A DNA stretch of 64,000 bases from Zanthoxylum bungeanum (lineage: Eukaryota; Streptophyta; Magnoliopsida; Sapindales; Rutaceae). Both the position numbers and the translations under genes were made by a program. The DNA lies in NCBI GenBank assembly GCA_019454045.1, contig SKCR01017719.1, forward strand, positions 1-64,000, written 5' to 3'. This document shows positions 34,091 to 47,235 of the stretch, one piece after another. Each line of letters begins with the position of its first letter. Position 1 is the stretch's first letter. The notes under the pieces were generated by a model. It was not told where the DNA came from. It worked only from the letters and a program-made list of their open reading frames with translations, and made no database searches.

Positions 34091-34559
34091 GTCTTGTTAA
34101 TGTGTCCCAGACAACAATGCCATAAATAAGTCTCATCTGATTTATTCAGTTTGAGCTATTTGTTTGTCATGTTATATGTTTGAGATTCATTTATATTCAA
34201 AATATAAATATTGTTATTCACATCTAATGTGCTTATCTCAATATCATCTTTATAAAATAAAACACTTAGTGTTCTAAAATATAAAGGTATACCCGCAACG
34301 AGTTATACTAGATATAGAGATAATGTTTCTAGTCAAACTAGGTACATTATAACAGTTTCCTAATTTAAGTACATGCCCAAATAGTAGTTCCAAAAATTAG
34401 GTTTCTACGGCCAAAACAGCAACTCCCGTCCCGTTTCTGACTCGCATGTCGATCTCAACTGAAGCCAGTCTTCTGCTTATTAGCAGATCCCGCACATCAG
34501 TATATATATTTATGTACCACATCCAGTATCTAAAATCCAATTTTAAAACCAGCAGTGGA

Positions 34560-34880
34560 CGTGTTTATAACAAACATGCTTGAAGCCGGAGCCTTGCCTC
34601 GCCTTCACTTCCTTCATGTCTGCCTTGTCCATACGGTAGTCACGCCTCAGTGACCCCGTTTGCCACAATTTTGGCAGACATATTGGGATATGTCATTTGT
34701 CTTCCTAGAAGACTGTGACGATTTTGCCTTTGCCCTTTTTCCACATCCCAAAAGCCTTCGGCCAAGCCTTGGCCATCTGGGATGTCGAAGTAGTAGATGC
34801 ACCTTGCGCTTCTTGCCCTTTTGCAAACTCTGGCATTGTCTCCTTGAGCATAGCCATTAACTCTCCATGAGTTTTCTATT
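34560..34880 (-). pseudogene. Copia-1 gag zinc-knuckle relic
   Basis: Minus strand near 34640-34690 reads VCQNCGKRGH then a stop, a CCHC-type knuckle (C-x2-C-x4-H) used by gag to bind RNA. Flanking sequence is Lys-rich and broken. Confidence 0.6.
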
Positions 34881-37482
34881 ATAATTAGTACTTCTAAGAT
34901 CTAAGGTTAGATCTATGAAGATCCTTCAATTTCAATATCATACTATAAAGATCTAATCTTTAGTTCTGACGAATAAATTAAGGAGTCTTTACGGCAAGCA
35001 TAACGGATTGAGCACTAAAGTTATCATCACATGAATCTTCCAAAGATCATGTTCTACTATTTTCTCATCTTCGGGCTTAGGCCTGAGAGGTTGCTCTATC
35101 AGATAGAGTAACTTCTCAGTTCCCAGGACTATCCTGAGGTTTTATTCCCAATCTAAAAATTAGAGCCGTTTAAAGAGATTTTCACCCAGGATTATGTTCT
35201 AAACGTTAATCTTTCAGTTATCTTGATTCCAATAGTCCAACTATCCAATCAACGATTTCGGGTACAATCAAATATAATGATTACTATAGTCTAACTATAT
35301 AATCAACTACTACTTGATTGGTTAAAACCAAATATATTGATTACTATAATCCAATTATATAATCAACTATAAATGAAATAGTGTGAATACAGTCCAACTG
35401 TTTAATTTAAAACAATAATTAAATATTTTAAATAATGACGAAAAAGTAATGAGAGCGTATTAGCAAGTATCTAAACGAAATTGCAAATTTAGTACTTGCC
35501 TCCCATTATTTTTCGGCGAGCCTCTAACCCTCTGTGGAGTACTCGGGAAACCTAGTTTCCTAATGGGCTAGGATCCCATTAAACAACACACAACCTTGAC
35601 TTTGGCCAACAAGTTGTATGAAACTTAACTAGGTAGATCTCTAAGATCAATTGGATCTCATCCAATTCCTAGATCAGTAGTAGGTGGACCTCCAAGTCCG
35701 AAACATATATATAATATATATGCCAATATATCCAATATATTTTCCTAAAATTTTCCTCTGAATCAACTAAGTCTTGGCTTTGGCACAACAAGCTTAATGA
35801 TTCCAGTTAAGCGGGACCCATTTCGATGGACAATAAGTGATCTTGACTTTGGCCAACAAATAACAACTTGGACAAGACATGCGATATGGAACAAAGCCTT
35901 CATGATTCAAACACATCCGCGATGGACAAAGGTCTTGACTTTGGCCAACAAATCAGTGCCAATCTTGGATCTTGAGAATGAATCACTCAATGGAAGGAAA
36001 ACGCTTAATATTTGTTGAGGGTTTTTTGCGTAATTGGCAACCAATTAATTATCTTTGATTAGGTCTCATCATACACCCTTAAACATGCATTCTAAAAGCA
36101 TAATAAGGCGCAATAATTAAATTAATAATGATATGCGGATGGATATATAATACAATTTGTTCCTAGAACAAATCTCTCCATTTCCTCTCTCCCGCTAGCA
36201 CAAATCTTACTTCTACCTAATTACATAACACTTCTAAAGAAACCTCATTTACATTGAGGGGAATAGGTGAGAAGAGAAATACAAAGAGTCAAAAGGTAAT
36301 AGGCTGGACACGCAGGTCTAATTTAATAAATTCTAAATTTATTACAACAATTTCCAAAATTGCCCTCACCCATCTAATATCCATCTGATAGACATTATTC
36401 ATACATCACATCCATGTTTCACACAAAGCATGTTATCAATCAATCTAATCCAATTAATTAATCTTTGATTAATGACCATCCAATGTTCAAACAACGATTT
36501 GATTTGCGCGAGTCCAACTCGTTTAAGAATAAGTACTCAACGTGCGTATTCTTGAAATATATCGAACTACAATATCAAATCCAATTTAATTCGTATTCAA
36601 TACTAATTCTTTATTTAATTCCAAATTAAATAATTACACTTTAAATGTGCCTTTTAGACTTGGATTCCAAATCCAATCTTAACGGGTCTCAAAGGCCCAA
36701 TTAGTATCCAATATTATTCAATTAAAGCCAATGGGCTTTCAATTTATTTATTAAGGCATGGAATTTGGCAACCAAAGCCCAATTAGGAATCATCCTTTGC
36801 CAAAAATCAATTTAGGCCCATTAGGCCCAATTAAATTATAAAGGCCCAATTATCATATTTGGACTTTATGGAAATGGTTTTAGCCCAATTGGATCCAACC
36901 AATTATCCTAAACCAAACTTGGCCCAACCAAGCCCATTAAGCCCAAATACAACATTATTAGCTCAATTCCAAATTAAGCCCAATTAATTTAATCACAATA
37001 TTCCAAATATCACAATTTAATTAATTAAAGTGTAATTGCCATAATTAATTAGTTAAATTAATATTTCCAAAACACCAATTACAATAATTAATCATGCTTT
37101 AACTAATCAACTTATGTCCAACACAAATTGAAGCAAAATCAATCCAACATGCTCTCCAAGGCTCACGGCAATTCAATGGATTTTATATCCGATTTTGATT
37201 TCAATCCAATTAAATCACAAATCAATATATCATAACATTTTAAACACATCCAATGACTTAAAATGAAAATCACCATGACCTACAAGGGTCCTATAGATTC
37301 GGCCAAGGTAAGCAATTAGGGGAAAATTAATCTAATTAATTTTTCTCCAAATTCATCATGCATAACTCTTAGTTATCATAATCTAAGCATACTCAATCAA
37401 TCAATTTGAAGAAATCATGCTCAAATCACAAAATCCCAAATTAAAGTTTAAGAACCCTAAATTCAATTTCATTTTCAATTAT
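34881..37482 (-). other. Copia-1 5' leader and gag remnants
   Basis: No readable protein. 35590-35960 contains four copies of a motif close to CTTGACTTTGGCCAACAA. 36650-36970 is rich in GGCCCAATTA. 31678-32082 and 32774-33559 are similarly decayed coding DNA. Confidence 0.5.
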
Positions 37483-37495
37483 GGCTCTGATACTA
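37483..37495 (-). other. Primer-binding site of Copia-1, tRNA-iMet type
   Basis: Minus strand TAGTATCAGAGCC immediately inside the 5' LTR. Plant Copia elements normally have TGGTATCAGAGCC, complementary to initiator tRNA-Met. Confidence 0.8.
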
Positions 37496-37496
37496 T

Positions 37497-39440
37497 TGTT
37501 GGGTTTCTTAGGTCTAACCAAGATAAATTAAGCAAGAAATCATGTGAATACGCAAAGTAAAGTAGCGGAAAATACTCACTTTGATCGGCTAAGTGGATGT
37601 AGGAGATAACAAAAGTTTTTCCTCCAAGCTTCTCCTTTTATGTAGGTTGAGCTTCCAAGCTTCCAAGCTTTGAATCTTGAATTCCAAACTCATGGGAAAT
37701 GTTTCCCTATCACCTTTGTATGATCCATTGTGAGTGCTAGCTCTTAGAAAAATGGAATAATTTTTCTTCCTTTTTGTTCTTGAAAGTGTCGGCCAAGCCT
37801 ATGCAAAAATGGGAGAGAGGCGTGAACATGGGAGAGAGATGGAGAGAATGAAAAGTTGACTTGTGTATCTCATTTTCAAAAAAACAAAATCATATACCAA
37901 ATATCTAACATTTGGTAAAAGTCAATCATCTCTTACCAACTTGGAGTGTAAATCAAGTTTCCATCATTTCCTACACTAACTTGCATCACCATAAAGGTAA
38001 AGGATTGACTAGTGATGTGACTTGTGGGCCCCACTTGAATTCAAAATCCGAGTGGGCCCGCAAACACTCCCGGGCTCGGGTTTGCTAATTTCGAATTAAT
38101 GAATTTCCGTTGCGACATAATTAAATCAAATTTAATTAAATAACTATGCCTAGCAAAATTACTATTCACATCGCTAGCGAATTAATTCTAAATTAACTCG
38201 TTCGCCCAAATTAAAATCTAATTTTAATTCCGTTATGAAATCTAATTTCATTTAATATATCGAATATATTATTTTAATCTATTAATTCCAAATTAATCGT
38301 TCTCTCTCTTTTTTAATTGAATTTTATCCCAGATAAAATTTCTCCGTAATTAATCCTAGATTAATTTTCTCTCTCTTCTAATTAATCCCAGATTAATTAT
38401 CTTCGAGTCATACGTCATCGGTGAATCTTTGGGAAGCGACCCATGAGATCCTTGGATATGTTGGCAGTAAATCTGGTCATCTGAATATCCGAATACGTGC
38501 GTACCTAGTACCATGTTCTTACCGATTTACAAGACATGGTTGCTTCTAGCAAAGCGTCGTGCCTACCCAATTCTCCAGAAATATTCTTTTAAGGAATATG
38601 TAATCTATGTCAGGCGTAGTATACATAGTATTGCGTATTGCGATCCAGTATCAGATGTCATATGTTAGGCCTGTGGCTGGAATTGTGTCTGCCCCGTACG
38701 AAGCATATATCGGATCTCTGGTAACTAGTCTCTATAATCGGATAAACATGACCTAGTCATATTATCCCGATGACTGCAGTACATAAGAGTACTAGTTCCG
38801 TATCCTACGTGATTATCATCTCCATATGACTGAAGTGATACTTCCATCTTGACATCACACCCAATACACTACGATTCTCATTATACCCAGAAGAGGCGTA
38901 CACAGAACTTGTTAAAGCCCCGGATGACCAAAACCAAAGTATATTGATTGTCGCAAGTATTAGCGATGCAAGTCTCAGGTTAAGACCAAATACACCCACC
39001 CTGATTTGGACTCCCATAGACACATAGTCATATTACCAATGGGATTCTGAGGGGTCTATCCAGAGCGAAGCTGTTCCCGTACCATTGGTAAACAGAACCT
39101 CATATCACACTTGCATAAGTATCCAATACTTAAATATATGAGAATTATGCCGTTATGCTCCCACAACGCACACAAGTGCAATACTAGTCTATTTTGCATT
39201 ATCGATGTCCAGTCTCGATAATACTACGACTATGGATATTTAATGATTAAACCTTGGTGGATTGATACTGTCTCATATCATCTCAATTCGGAACTAATCA
39301 TAAGGACTTTTATCATTTATATATCCCGGTAATCCAATTACAAATGATAAAAGAGCAATTTCCTTTGTCACATAGTTAATTTGTACAACAACGCCATGTT
39401 ATATACAAATAGTGATGATATGGGTCATAATTATCCAACA
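37497..39440 (-). repeat. Copia-1 5' LTR
   Basis: 1944 bp, TGTTGGGTTT...TTATCCAACA, aligned end to end with the left LTR. Followed by TSD GCTGG at 39441-39445. Confidence 0.9.
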
Positions 39441-39445
39441 GCTGG

Positions 39446-39826
39446 CGATTGTCGGCATCATAGGATGATGACATGTGGCACGACGCACGTTAGCATATCG
39501 GCTGAGATGTTGACACGTGGCAGACGCACGTTAGCAAGTCAAACTTTTCAAATTCTGACATCTGTCCCCCGGCGCACGTTAGCAGCTGATGGCGCATGTT
39601 AGGCGTCACGAAGCCGAAGGCTTGCGCGTCGCGACGTGAAAAATTACCAAATTACCCTTTTATCCGTTTTTCACTATTTTGGCCCCAAATCACCTCTAGA
39701 GAGTCCTGAAACTTTATTTATCTACAAAATGCCACAAAACATATCAAAATATTCACAAAACTCAAGAATCTATGCAAAATATTAGGTCAAATGAGTGAGA
39801 AATAGTGATACATTTACCACTCATCA
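39446..39826 (-). repeat. Gypsy B 5' LTR, distal (U3) part
   Basis: Resumes the Gypsy B LTR after Copia-1. Contains several GCACGTTAGCA units (39485-39600) and ends CCACTCATCA like 22410-22419. Confidence 0.82.
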
Positions 39827-40140
39827 GATACTCACAAGATATCATGAGCATCAGTCCACACCTAACGAACAGGCAGAGGTCTGATCTAAATAGATCGATG
39901 ACGTGACTGCCATCAAAGTGTGGAGGATATCTCATATATCCACAGTGGTATCTCAAGTCGAAGAACCAATATGCTACCCGACTCGAGAAGATTCATATTG
40001 ACCTTGGTGTACCATCTATTAGGAAATATTCAATGAGTCGTTCAGTGTTTATCAAATAAACACCTACATGTCTATACGAGTCTCCCAAGACTCATGGTTT
40101 GTTAGGAAAAACCATCGGACCAAGTATCGATATACGACAT
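39827..40140 (-). repeat. Copia-2 left LTR, second fragment
   Basis: Aligns with 49086-49400 of the right LTR (CATCAGTCCACAC, GTGTGGAGGATATCTCATAT, GTACCATCTATTAGGAAAT). It ends at GACAT, the TSD of the solo LTR. Confidence 0.87.
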
Positions 40141-42650
40141 TGTAGACAACAGAAACTAGACGACGCATGCTGTTCTAGGCTCGCGGCACTAGTTAGGAGT
40201 ACGGAGTAGCCACGGGGGACTAAACCGGAGAATAATGGAGTCGCCACCCGGTGTGAACCGGGAAAATAAGATTTAAGGCCGCACTCACCCCTCGCAAGGG
40301 AAGACCTCAAACCATTGGGTTCGGAATGGTCCCTTACTTATGTCACTTGTAATGAAAGGATTTATGTAATAACTTAATCATGCTTGAGTAACACTCATTC
40401 CCAATGGTATTATGCTTCTAGATTCACATGCAAAGCGATAAAACTTACAGTTAAATTTCCATATACAAATCCCATGTCTAAGTTTACATTTAGCATATTT
40501 TCACGTTTGTATGCAACCTAATCATATATAATCTATGTCCAAATCCAAGCATGAAGACAAATTAACATTCCAAAGGCATACAACTTCACAAAAGCACAAA
40601 CAAAGAACATTCTTACAAACATGCATACTAAGAAAAGGTATTCAAGTGCATAACAGAAATAGATAACTAAAGAAGTAATACAAATGCATAAGGTTCAAGG
40701 ATGTAACTATATGTTAAGATAGACATGTCATAATGGGGTGCAGGAAGACCGTAATCATTTGCGTTGCATTCGTAAACGCGTTCGAACGGTGAAGACAGAA
40801 GGTTCTCGTTCGCGTTGCGTTCGTAAACGCGTTCGAACGGTGAAGACAGAAGGTTCTCGTTCGTATGGCGTCCGAAAACGCGTTCGAACAGAATGAGACC
40901 TGATGCTACAGATGTGTGCGCGTTCGAATAGCGTTTGATAACGCGTTCGAACGGTAGAGACAGAAGGTTCTCGTTCGTATGGCGTCCGAAAACGCGTTCG
41001 AACAGAATGAGACCTGATGCTACAGATGTGAGCGCGTTCGCGTTGCGTTCGTAAATGCGTTCGAACGGTAGAGACAGAAGGTTCTCGTTCGTGATGCGTC
41101 CGAAAACGCGTTCGAACGGGAACTGGCAGATTACATACATTCATACAGTTTTGGATGCGTCATTCAAACAAGATCATCACAACGACATATCTAATCACAC
41201 GGACCCTTGAATCATGCATAAAGATTAACATACTAAACAATTAAATTATGCTCAATCACTACCAACTAGTCATGCACAAAGCTATAACATGTTAAACATC
41301 CTAATCATAAGAAAACAAATAACACATTGCTCTAAATCATACTCAAACACAAGTTTAGATGAAACGAAATACGTGTGTCTTTCAAGTGGTACGTGGCATT
41401 GTATCCCGAGTACAAACCGCATGACCGTCCATTCGGATTCGGCTATGGAATTTATGTCCGAGTTTCCATCCGATATACCACAAGAAATAACACATATTCC
41501 GTCCATCCGGAATCACATCACGTAATTAACATGCTAAACTAATTCATACATGCTTAAATATCATGCTTTCTAAATTATTAATTCATGGGAAGAGGATAAG
41601 TATCATATGCCCTCAGGTCTAACCTTTTTGCGTCGTCTTTTGGAAGCACGTTCCACGGCTGTCGGAAGAGTCGATGTTTCGTAACTTTCTGGTTCGCTGG
41701 TTCCCCTTTTTCTTGGTTATCCTACTGATTTGCTCACTGTTTTCCCTCTGCTTTGCTGTTGTGTTGCTGCTGTCTTTTTGGCTTGAGAGGAGAGGACTTG
41801 TGTGCTTTTCAAGTGCTAAGTGTTGCTGCCTATGTGCTCCCTATCCCCTAGATATCTCTTCTTCTGTGCTATATAGATGCTAGCCAATTTTGGTTGGTTT
41901 TAGGCTTCTTTTATAGGCAAAGGTGAAGAGTCTTTGGTGGCTCCACATGCTTGAATTAAGGAGATTCCTCTTAGTGGAGAATTTGGTGGAGAGTGTTTAA
42001 TGGGAAGTGAGTTGGCTTGTGCTTGCTTTGTCATTTTTGGGTGGCCTTGGGCGTGAATGGCTTGCAAAGAGTGATGGGTGTGAATGTGGCTTAGGTGGAC
42101 TTTGTTGCTTTGTACTTGTTTTGTCATTCAAGTGGGAGGGGTTGGTATATGATATGAGTTTCATTGTTTGTTTGCAATGAGTGAGGGAGATAATGGAGGA
42201 TGGTATGGGTGTGTAAGGAAGAAAGCTAGTGGAGTGTGGGGTATTGTTGTTTGATTTGTTTTATGGAGATTGGCTTGGCATGTGAGGGATTTGGCTCTTT
42301 GGTTTGTAGGGCACGTGAATGATGGAAGAAAAAGATGATGTGGGGCATGGTATGTAATTGTTTTGTCATTTGGGGGAGGCTTTGGGCGTGGTTTGTGTTG
42401 GGCATGGGTTTGGTTCTTTTTGGTGGGCTTGGGTATTTGGGCTTGGCTTATGGATTCTTGGGCCGAGCGTAAGCAGAGATCCAACGAGCAAATCGAAGCT
42501 AGATAACCAAGTCGAATTAAAAATCCGACAATAATTCTGATTTCCACTTTACCCTTCCAACGTCCGTTTCCGCGACTTCCACGACATGAAAAGGTAGTGC
42601 CTCCTTACGAGGCTCATCATTGGGCAGATAGCAAAAATGCAGTGTCTACA
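40141..42650 (-). mobile_element. Solo LTR, 2.5 kb, TSD GACAT, inside the Copia-2 LTR
   Basis: TGTAGACA...TGTCTACA termini, GACAT at 40136-40140 and 42651-42655. Removing it joins Copia-2 LTR fragments exactly as in the intact right LTR. No primer site or internal coding, so a solo LTR. The minus-strand TATAAAAG at 41908-41915 is a likely promoter. The GTCGCCACCCGG phrase near 40240 and the terminal TGTAGACACTGCATTTT are features I associate with large Tat/Ogre-type LTRs (inference). It carries the CGTTCGAACG array. Confidence 0.85.
40740..41130. repeat. Palindromic-core minisatellite CGCGTTCGAACG, 51/63-bp units
   Basis: Seven copies of the near-palindromic core start at 40777, 40828, 40879, 40942, 40993, 41056 and 41107, spaced 51, 51, 63, 51, 63, 51 bp. 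Linkers contain AGACAGAAGGTTCTCGTTCG or GAATGAGACCTGATGCTACA. Because both unit lengths are multiples of three, two long overlapping minus-strand ORFs appear; I treat them as artefacts. Confidence 0.88.
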
Positions 42651-42655
42651 GACAT

Positions 42656-42990
42656 GTAGTGGTCTCAGCAGATTTTACTAACCAACCCGTGTCAGTAAAT
42701 CTTGACCAGGAACTTTATTTGATAATATACTTCTAGTAGTGACATTTCCCAATGTCAATTACAAACTAATTTGTAACTGCGCACTAAAAAATATATTATC
42801 GGGTCTTTGTCTAATATATACATATCACTAATCATATTTAGTTTCAATCTAATCATAATTAGATCGAATATGTATATAAAAGCAAGAAGTACTACCATAA
42901 ATAAGTAATATTATGGAAACGAAATTGTTCGTATTCATGAATCAGACATAAATACGTTCCGGATTGGCACTCCGAGCACCAACCCAAACA
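42656..42990 (-). repeat. Copia-2 left LTR, third fragment (U3 edge)
   Basis: Aligns with 49405-49736: AGATTTTACTAACC, GTCAATTACAAACTAATTTG, GGCACTCCGAGCACCAACC. It ends AAACA at 42990 next to a weak minus-strand polypurine tract (TGTGAGAAAT). Confidence 0.87.
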
Positions 42991-45900
42991 ATTTCTCACA
43001 CTTGCTCTAGTGCCAATCCAATGTATTGTAGACACATCTAAATATGTATTACAGACGCATGGTCATCAATAGCTGACCTAGCACTCAAGAGGTAGGCAAC
43101 AACAAGTAAGCCCGCTATAACATATTGAGTTTGTCCAACAAATTCAATTGTTTCCCTAAGCCAGCATCATTCATATCTTGTATAACCTAAGTTATACATC
43201 AATATGACTCAGATGCGATATCAATATTTTGCTACAGCTATTGAGTTGCCTATGTATTTAGGAATCAAATCCAAATACTATAAAACAACCACAAACACAA
43301 CACTAATATCAAAACTTCTAAGTTATAATGTCACTATGCAACTTCATAAGTCAATACTTCATAAGTTACAACTAATTCCACTAACAAGGCAGAATCATAT
43401 GTGACACTCCCACTGTATCTTTTCTGACGTTATATGACATATATCATCTAATATCATAATTAGGCTCAAAAATAATCTGACCCTAATAGTTGCAGATTAT
43501 ATTCTCCATGAATAAGAAACTCGTTCTTAATATCTCACAGATAACAAAGAACATGTTTCAAGACACATCATATTGTGTACATCGTATCAAAATAGCTCGT
43601 AATAATTACGATTAAATCGATATCTTTAATCGTACATAATAAAGTATTCATTATGTCATCATCATATGATGCATAAGATTGACTAGACTTTCCACTAACT
43701 GTCAAACATTTATACTAACTGTCATATAGATAGTCTTGATGTGTCATTTTTATTAGATCATATCTAATGCACGACTAATGAGAATATCTCACAAGTCTCT
43801 TAGTTTTATATTATATATGAAACTTTATATCAAATATAACAGAGACTACTCCCACTGTTTTCACGGTGAATTAAAGACTTAGGTAAACCTTTTACCTTAT
43901 AAACATCTCATTATTACATTAATAATGATAATGTCGTTAGGATATATAACACTAGAAAGAAATGTGTACGATCCTACTAACCCTTCTATCATATATATAT
44001 TCTCTATGCTTTGATAAAATCAGACAATCTGACTATTATCAAAATTAGAGAACACAGATTTCCGAAAAGCTTATTCGAGTCTACAATATGCTCTATAAGC
44101 TGGTCTATCAAACTGTAATCTTAGCATAATACAAACTCCAAGGCCATTCCAGAACGAATTCTTCAAATAAAGAAACCACAATGGATCTCTTATTCGAAGA
44201 AACCATTCAGGAACGCCACTTTGCATTCTTTAGCCAAAACACATAGTTTACTATCAACATTAACCAACAGATCTTTAATTGTTCAATCAGTGTGACAAGA
44301 GACAAGTTTCCTCATAATCTACAATAGATTGCTGAGTATAACATTTCTCACTGTCATACTATAAAGGTCAAACCTTTAATAAGCTCACTTTGCTTTTGAT
44401 GCGTAAATAATTTGCACATTTTATGAATGATTCATAACGAAAGCTTAATCAAGTTCAAAAAAACTTGATTGTAGTAAGCTACGAACAATCTTAAATCTAT
44501 GATTCAATGCTAACTTCTGAAATCGATATCAAATATCGCTCCCACTATAAGTTATAGAATAATTTTCTTCAATAAGAAAACAAGCAGAACCATTAAGTAT
44601 CAAATACTTCACAAATGATTATGACATCCTATTGGACTTATATGGAAGCTGTCTAAAGGTCTTTTCATTTTATTAATTATGTAGTTATATTTATAGTTTA
44701 TCACTCTCACATTTAACTTCAATAAGTCAAGTCTTTTTTACAATGGTCAACATCTGATGTTACACACCAAGCAATAAAAAAATTTTATTACTCGGGATCG
44801 TAGAAAATATATTCTATCAAATAGAATATAATATTATATTAAATAGAATAAATGATAAACTTTTACTTGTACCTCTGGGGCGCAAGTACTATCAATTATA
44901 TAACCATTATACAAAAGAAAGATTCAAATCTCAAACTTTTCAAGATTCGAATTTTCTACATACATATCATATGCGTAATTGTAGAAACTAATGGAACCTT
45001 AATTAAAAGAATGAATTAGTGTTATTGGAGCATATCCCCAAAAGTATTGAAACTAATTTGGTAACACTCAATATCAAATGAATCAAATCGTATAAGATTC
45101 GATTTCTCCCACTGACCAATTCCATCACGATGGAATCATAGAAGAATAATATTGAGTAAGAATCATATTCATTGAATAACCTTAGAACTAATTGCCATAA
45201 ATTCATATGTTTGATCGTATCAAACATCTTTGAGCAATTCAAAGACTCATGATGAATTTTAAAGATGTAGTTTTCAAAACTTCAAATCGAATATCTTTGA
45301 ACTAGTCAAAAAATTTGATCCACGTTTCATTAGAACAGATTGAAAGTTCTCAAACCTTTCAATATGTTCAATATGTGTTCTTTCAAAAATACGTAACTAA
45401 ATAATGACAACTCATTAACTAAGTTTTGAAGTAAAGAAAACTATCCAAGGCAATTTATAATTCATTAAACTACATACATCCAATGTATTAGTGTAATAAA
45501 TTGTGTTCCAATGACGATCATTGGTTAAATGAGATTTAATCACATTCCCAAATGAAATATTCATTAAATGGATAAGGATATGTGGTGTGATCTCGTATCG
45601 TATGATCCTTTACCATACAGAATAAGCATATAATACTTAAGTGATAAAATCTCATAAAGCATTGTTCTAAGTTATTTAGTTAACCAAATTTTTTTCTTAA
45701 TGTTTATCTTTTCATCAATGACACTACTAGTCATATTAAAATATGAAAGAATTGTTTATAAAGAACAAGTAACTATCCAATAGTCGCAAGTTCTGATATA
45801 AAATATCAAAACAATCATTAACCATTATTTTAAATAATTAGACGAGAGATCTGGTATCAAATACATATAGTTGTCGTATTGTGAGAATCGATATTCTCTA

Positions 45901-47217
45901 TACACAACTATACACATATCCTTTCTTTAGCTTTATAATTTGCCTTCAACTATTCACAACAATTGTAAATAATTGATTAGTAAATTGTGTCAGACACACT
46001 ACCTCTAAGGGTCACTAAAGCCAAGAAATGTCATTATCAGATAAACAAATACCTAATGAGGTTTTCTTAATACCAGTCAAGAATCTCGAGATATGAACAA
46101 ATTCACGTCAATTATTACCTCACAAGAAACTATTCTCTCTAGACTATTATATCCTAAAACAAATATCTATTTATATTACCTCATGTGACTTAGTAACTAA
46201 GTCACTAACCATCTTGATTTTTCAAGAAAATCGGAACAACAGTTCCCAATGGGTTTAACTAATCTAACAATATCCAAGCGTACTCTTAATCTAGAACTTA
46301 TTCTAGAAATCTGCAATCATAAGGAAAGTCAGAAAACATATATAAATAATATGCATGTAGTGGATTAGAATTTTATTACTATTAACATAATATAATAAGG
46401 AAAACATTAGCGGCTTTTTTCATAATATTACACACTGCCTTAGTCATGGATTTTGAACCCAGCAGTACCTCCCACTACTTCACATAATATCGTAATCCCC
46501 AACGAAAAATGGGAATCCAATAATTAAATTGAATTCCATAGTGAGAAGTGGACCCCATGAATATATTTCGACTCACTACTTTGTCACATTCTCACCTACG
46601 TATATTCACATGTAGACAAATCATTGTCAATCACACTCACTATGACTCCTGATTTTGGTCCTGATCGTTTCTCGTTATGACAGCTTTGGCACGTTCACAA
46701 GGAGGCGTATCAAGGCTCCACTTGTCAGTGACAAACTCAAGCTACCGATGTAGTCCTGACAGCTTTGGCACGTTCAGGATTTCCACTTTCACTTGAATTT
46801 GTCTCTTATCATATAAGTTCTACCGGCACAAATGAACTACCATCAGCCATAACTGCACAACTTTGGCACAATACAGCTACAGCATCATGAAATCATTTGC
46901 ATCTGTACTGTCAAGGCGGACCAAGAAATAAGTATTCCTAATACTAGTTACTTTAATGTCTTATTTAAGCGGGGATATTCCTAAATAGGGTCTTTACTCT
47001 ATATCCAATGCAGATTTTAATCTAGATCAATTTCTCAACAGTTTAATTCTACCAGGGAAAACATAACTTAACTTAACCATTAAATCTGCGTTATGTTTTC
47101 CGTTAACGTAAAACCGAAAAGTTAAGAAACATCTAAATTACATGCATGTGCAAATATCAAAATTGGATTATATATCATACATCAAGCATGAAAAATGTAA
47201 TGGCTGAAGGATCAAAC
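42991..47217 (-). other. Copia-2 internal region, no readable coding sequence
   Basis: About 4.2 kb, A/T-rich, stops in all frames. The recurrent CTCCCACT phrases look like decayed pol. 46680-46880 has two copies of GACAGCTTTGGCACGTTCA and a related ACTTTGGCACAATACAG near the primer site. Confidence 0.5.
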
Positions 47218-47231
47218 CTGCTCTGATACCA
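47218..47231 (-). other. Primer-binding site of Copia-2, tRNA-iMet type
   Basis: Minus strand TGGTATCAGAGCAG, four bases inside the 5' LTR edge at 47236; matches the standard plant Copia primer site. Confidence 0.88.
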
Positions 47232-47235
47232 TTTT

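Larger units (their letters stand above)
29732..39440 (-). mobile_element. Copia-1: complete but decayed Ty1/Copia element, 9.7 kb
   Basis: Two LTRs (29732-31666 and 37497-39440) with TGTTGG...CCAACA ends and TSD GCTGG. The element reads on the minus strand: the primer site (37483-37495, matching TGGTATCAGAGCC except for one base) is next to the right LTR and the polypurine tract (AAGTGGGAGAT, 31667-31677) next to the left. Order gag knuckle, integrase, RT, RNase H is that of Copia. All coding parts are broken. Confidence 0.9.
22237..39826 (-). mobile_element. Gypsy B: second LOG-carrying Athila-like element, interrupted by Copia-1
   Basis: Minus-strand order is: 5' LTR (39826-39446 plus 29731-28078, split by Copia-1), primer site, gag, protease, integrase tail, ORF-X, LOG, tandem repeats, polypurine tract (22420-22430) and a truncated 3' LTR (22237-22419). 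RT, RNase H and the integrase core are missing at the same place as in Gypsy A. Inserted in the left LTR of Copia-2. The right flank is GATAC (39827-39831); the left TSD was lost in the deletion. Confidence 0.87.

Noticed and set aside
40740..41130. CRISPR-like regular palindromic repeats
   Set aside because: The DNA is plant nuclear, the 'spacers' are themselves repeated, and no cas-like gene exists. It is a minisatellite in an LTR.
40667..41144. Two overlapping minus-strand ORFs (157 and 129 codons) with repeated Arg-rich or FERV-type peptides
   Set aside because: They follow a DNA minisatellite whose 51- and 63-bp units are multiples of three, so frames stay open without selection. No start context or domain.
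42161..42547. Minus-strand 128-codon ORF in the solo LTR
   Set aside because: LTR U3 sequence of biased composition; no similarity to a known protein that I can see.
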